From Oscillospiraceae bacterium (lineage in GTDB: Bacteria; Bacillota; Clostridia; Oscillospirales; Acutalibacteraceae), in the NCBI GenBank assembly GCA_902790325.1, contig CADARP010000005.1, forward strand, positions 63,199 to 127,198: a stretch of DNA of 64,000 nucleotides, written 5' to 3'. Made by a program: the position numbers and the translations under genes. Positions 63,382 through 64,000 of the stretch are shown piece by piece; within the stretch, counting starts at the first letter, position 1, and each line of letters begins with the position of its first letter. Under the pieces are notes generated by a model. It saw only the letters and a program-made list of their open reading frames with translations. It was not told the origin of the DNA and ran no database searches.

Positions 63382-64000
63382 GCAACCTTACGGCGACGAA
63401 CGGCGGCACGTTCAATCTGTACGCGAAGTGGACGCAGGACACCTACTCGATTTCGTATGATCTTGCGGGCGGCACGAACGCGTCCGGCAATCCTTCGTCC
63501 TACACGTCGAGCTCGAGCGCGATCACGCTTGCGAACCCGACGAGAACGGGCTATACGTTCACGGGCTGGACGAAGCAGTATGTCAGCCCGACGTGGACGA
63601 GCGGCTTTATTAACCTGAACACCGGCGTCATGGAAACGAACAGCAGCTATCCGAACACGATCTTCACGAATCCGCTCTATCTGGAGAGCGGCGTGCAGTA
63701 TACGATCAGCGGCGGCCTTACGAGTGGTTCCCTGCGCTGGAGACGTTTCAATACGTCGGGCGTTTATCAGGGCAACGGCGCGAGCGGTGCTACATTCACG
63801 CCCTCTGCAAATGAATTCGTCAAGATCATGTACATTGAAAGCGCCACGGATGCGCAAAAGGCCAACACAGTCGTCACATCCGGCAAAAACTACACAAGCT
63901 CGACGGTTGCGATTCCGGCAGGCAGCGGGCAATATCAAGTTTACGGCGAAGTGGTCGGCGAATACCTACACCCTGACCTTTAACCCGAACGGCGGTACAT
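63328..64000 (+). pseudogene. Continuation of the InlB repeat protein in shifted frames, partial
   Basis: From 63327 the sense continues in a frame shifted by one base: GWATSASGAVVYTDKQSVSN, then NLYAKW, TRTGYTFTGWTK and more beta-rich sequence up to VY at 63944. One extra G at 63945-63946 then returns the frame to that of 57589, giving AKWSANTYTLTFNPNGG at the window end. So the two one-base changes cancel, and the stretch between is out of phase. It may be an assembly error or a true lesion. As it stands, the downstream part is not translated from the main start. Confidence 0.75.

Noticed and set aside
1-64000. tRNA, rRNA, insertion sequence or prophage genes
   Set aside because: No transposase, integrase, terminal repeats or tRNA-like cloverleaf was noticed by eye; a dedicated scan was not possible.

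Overview
The window looks like chromosome from an uncultured or poorly known, fairly GC-rich, spore-forming Clostridia (low-confidence guess: the Oscillospirales/Christensenellales side of the gut Firmicutes). The reasons are a Firmicutes-type division and cell wall (dcw) cluster whose transpeptidase carries PASTA domains, a cotJABC spore coat operon, a CotH-family kinase, lipoprotein and Gram-positive surface-anchor signals, strong GGAGG ribosome binding sites, and SigA promoters of the TTGACA-N17-TATAAT type. No tRNA, rRNA, CRISPR array, insertion sequence or phage gene was seen.

Layout. 1-22.7 kb is a carbohydrate and phosphoester island: two GH99-like proteins, an aldo/keto reductase with a ferredoxin tail, a GH78-type rhamnosidase, two paralogous secreted metallophosphoesterases, two secreted alpha/beta hydrolases, a ChbG/YdjC deacetylase, RmuC, and an apparent operon of GH3, a 1365-residue double phosphoesterase, a clan GH-A glycosidase and a short DtxR-type regulator. 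At 22.8-24.8 kb a sugar-kinase-like phosphotransferase overlaps a glycerophosphodiesterase-like protein that has lost its catalytic residues. 25-39.5 kb is the dcw cluster in the order mraZ, rsmH, ftsL, PBP/spoVD, murE, murF, mraY, ftsW/spoVE, murG, murA, ftsQ, ftsZ. murC, murD, murB and ftsA are not in it.

39.5-45.5 kb holds an EamA transporter, an intact GDPD with a lipoprotein, and the operon CotH kinase, cyclophilin lipoprotein and GH43. 45.5-51.2 kb is one 1903-residue surface protein with a fibro-slime domain, prealbumin-like repeats and an LPxTG-like anchor, preceded by an AT-rich gene-free stretch with hairpins. 51.8-57.4 kb holds a HAD phosphatase with a metallophosphoesterase, an operon of two TIM-barrel sugar isomerase-like proteins with endonuclease IV, and cotJABC. 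The window ends inside a very large InlB-type repeat protein (57.6 kb to the edge). This gene has a possible translationally coupled leader ORF, near-identical 261/264-bp repeats, and two compensating one-base frameshifts.

The genes suggest a cell that takes apart complex glycans outside or at the surface (GH78, GH3, GH43, GH-A, deacetylase), strips phosphate and phosphodiester groups (five metallophosphoesterase domains, GDPD, HAD), displays large adhesin-like proteins and sporulates. I see no clearly new multi-gene system. The most interesting items are the tandem phosphoesterase anchored by a Ser/Gly tail, the dead GDPD fused by overlap to a sugar kinase, the leader ORF and frameshifts of the repeat protein, the four-repeat MraZ operator on the mraZ -10 box, and the structured AT-rich gap at 51.2-51.8 kb.
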